Source of the DNA: an uncultured beta proteobacterium
GTDB lineage: Bacteria > Pseudomonadota > Gammaproteobacteria > Burkholderiales > Rhodocyclaceae
DNA: 7,774 nucleotides
Direction of reading: 5' to 3'
Assembly: GCA_903910495.1 (NCBI GenBank)
Contig: CAIVZW010000137.1
Location: 1-7,774, forward strand
Under the pieces are notes generated by a model. The model saw nothing but the letters and a program-made list of their open reading frames with translations. It ran no database searches and was not told the origin of the DNA. This document shows positions 6,892-7,774 of this stretch, piece by piece. Both the position numbers and the translations under genes were made by a program. How positions within the stretch are numbered: the stretch's first letter is position 1; every line of letters starts with the position of its first letter.

Positions 6892-6985
6892 CGTCATTCC
6901 GGGCTTGACCCGGAATCCAGAAGTGCGCCACTGGATTCCGGCACCCCAAGGGTGCTTCCTTCGGGGCGCCTTCGCCGGAATGACG
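6892..6985. repeat. 94-bp palindromic dispersed repeat (CGTCATTCCGG family) downstream of cysK
   Basis: The outer arms CGTCATTCCGG (6892-6902) and CCGGAATGACG (6975-6985) are perfect inverted repeats. Inside, CCGGAATCCAG (6910-6920) pairs perfectly with CTGGATTCCGG (6931-6941), and GCACCC (6941-6946) pairs with GGGTGC (6950-6955). The result is a branched, cruciform-like fold. This wording is a familiar intergenic repeat in many proteobacteria (recalled, not searched). It sits 42 bp beyond the cysK stop, where it could act as a 3' stem-loop for that transcript. A short echo, ATGACGG, follows at 7006-7012. Confidence 0.8.
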
Positions 6986-7027
6986 GCTTATCCTCGCGTT
7001 TCAGCATGACGGCCTACTAGCACAGGC

Positions 7028-7774
<747 letters not shown>

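Noticed and set aside
6778..7020. 80-codon open frame in the mltD-cysK gap
   Set aside because: Its second half is simply the translated palindromic repeat, with no good ribosome site, and it crosses the AT-rich segment without protein-like features.

Overview
The window is GC-rich, gene-dense DNA. Codon use, protein types and intergenic repeat families suggest a betaproteobacterium, most likely near the Rhodocyclales; this is inference from general resemblance, with no search run. It looks like ordinary chromosomal housekeeping territory. I see no phage, transposase, CRISPR, toxin-antitoxin, tRNA or rRNA.

Left half (1-4678, + strand): an ABC importer operon of the peptide/nickel (Dpp/Opp) class. 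It has the last 42 codons of an upstream gene, probably the membrane-anchored substrate-binding protein, then a DppB/OppB-type permease, an enlarged DppC/OppC-type permease, and one long ATPase that fuses the DppD-like and DppF-like halves. The last two genes overlap by ATGA. The two permease genes are unusually separated, by a 117-bp gap filled with a long imperfect palindrome. Together the proteins would form a single importer; the substrate cannot be read from the sequence, though short peptides are the default guess.

Middle (4679-4848): a convergent gap with a strong palindrome flanked by A and T tracts, probably a bidirectional terminator, plus further short hairpins that look like remnants of a dispersed intergenic repeat.

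Right half (- strand): mltD, a lipoprotein lytic murein transglycosylase with a GH23 domain and three LysM repeats, preceded by a -10 box and a leader whose Shine-Dalgarno lies in a hairpin. Upstream of it is a roughly 310-bp non-coding stretch with a 94-bp palindromic repeat, then the 3' part of cysK (O-acetylserine sulfhydrylase), which runs off the right edge. mltD and cysK share orientation but appear to be separate transcription units.

No clearly new biological system is visible. The points most worth checking are the structured mltD leader, the palindrome wedged between the permease genes, the large N-terminal addition on the second permease, and the double cysteine clusters in the fused ATPase.
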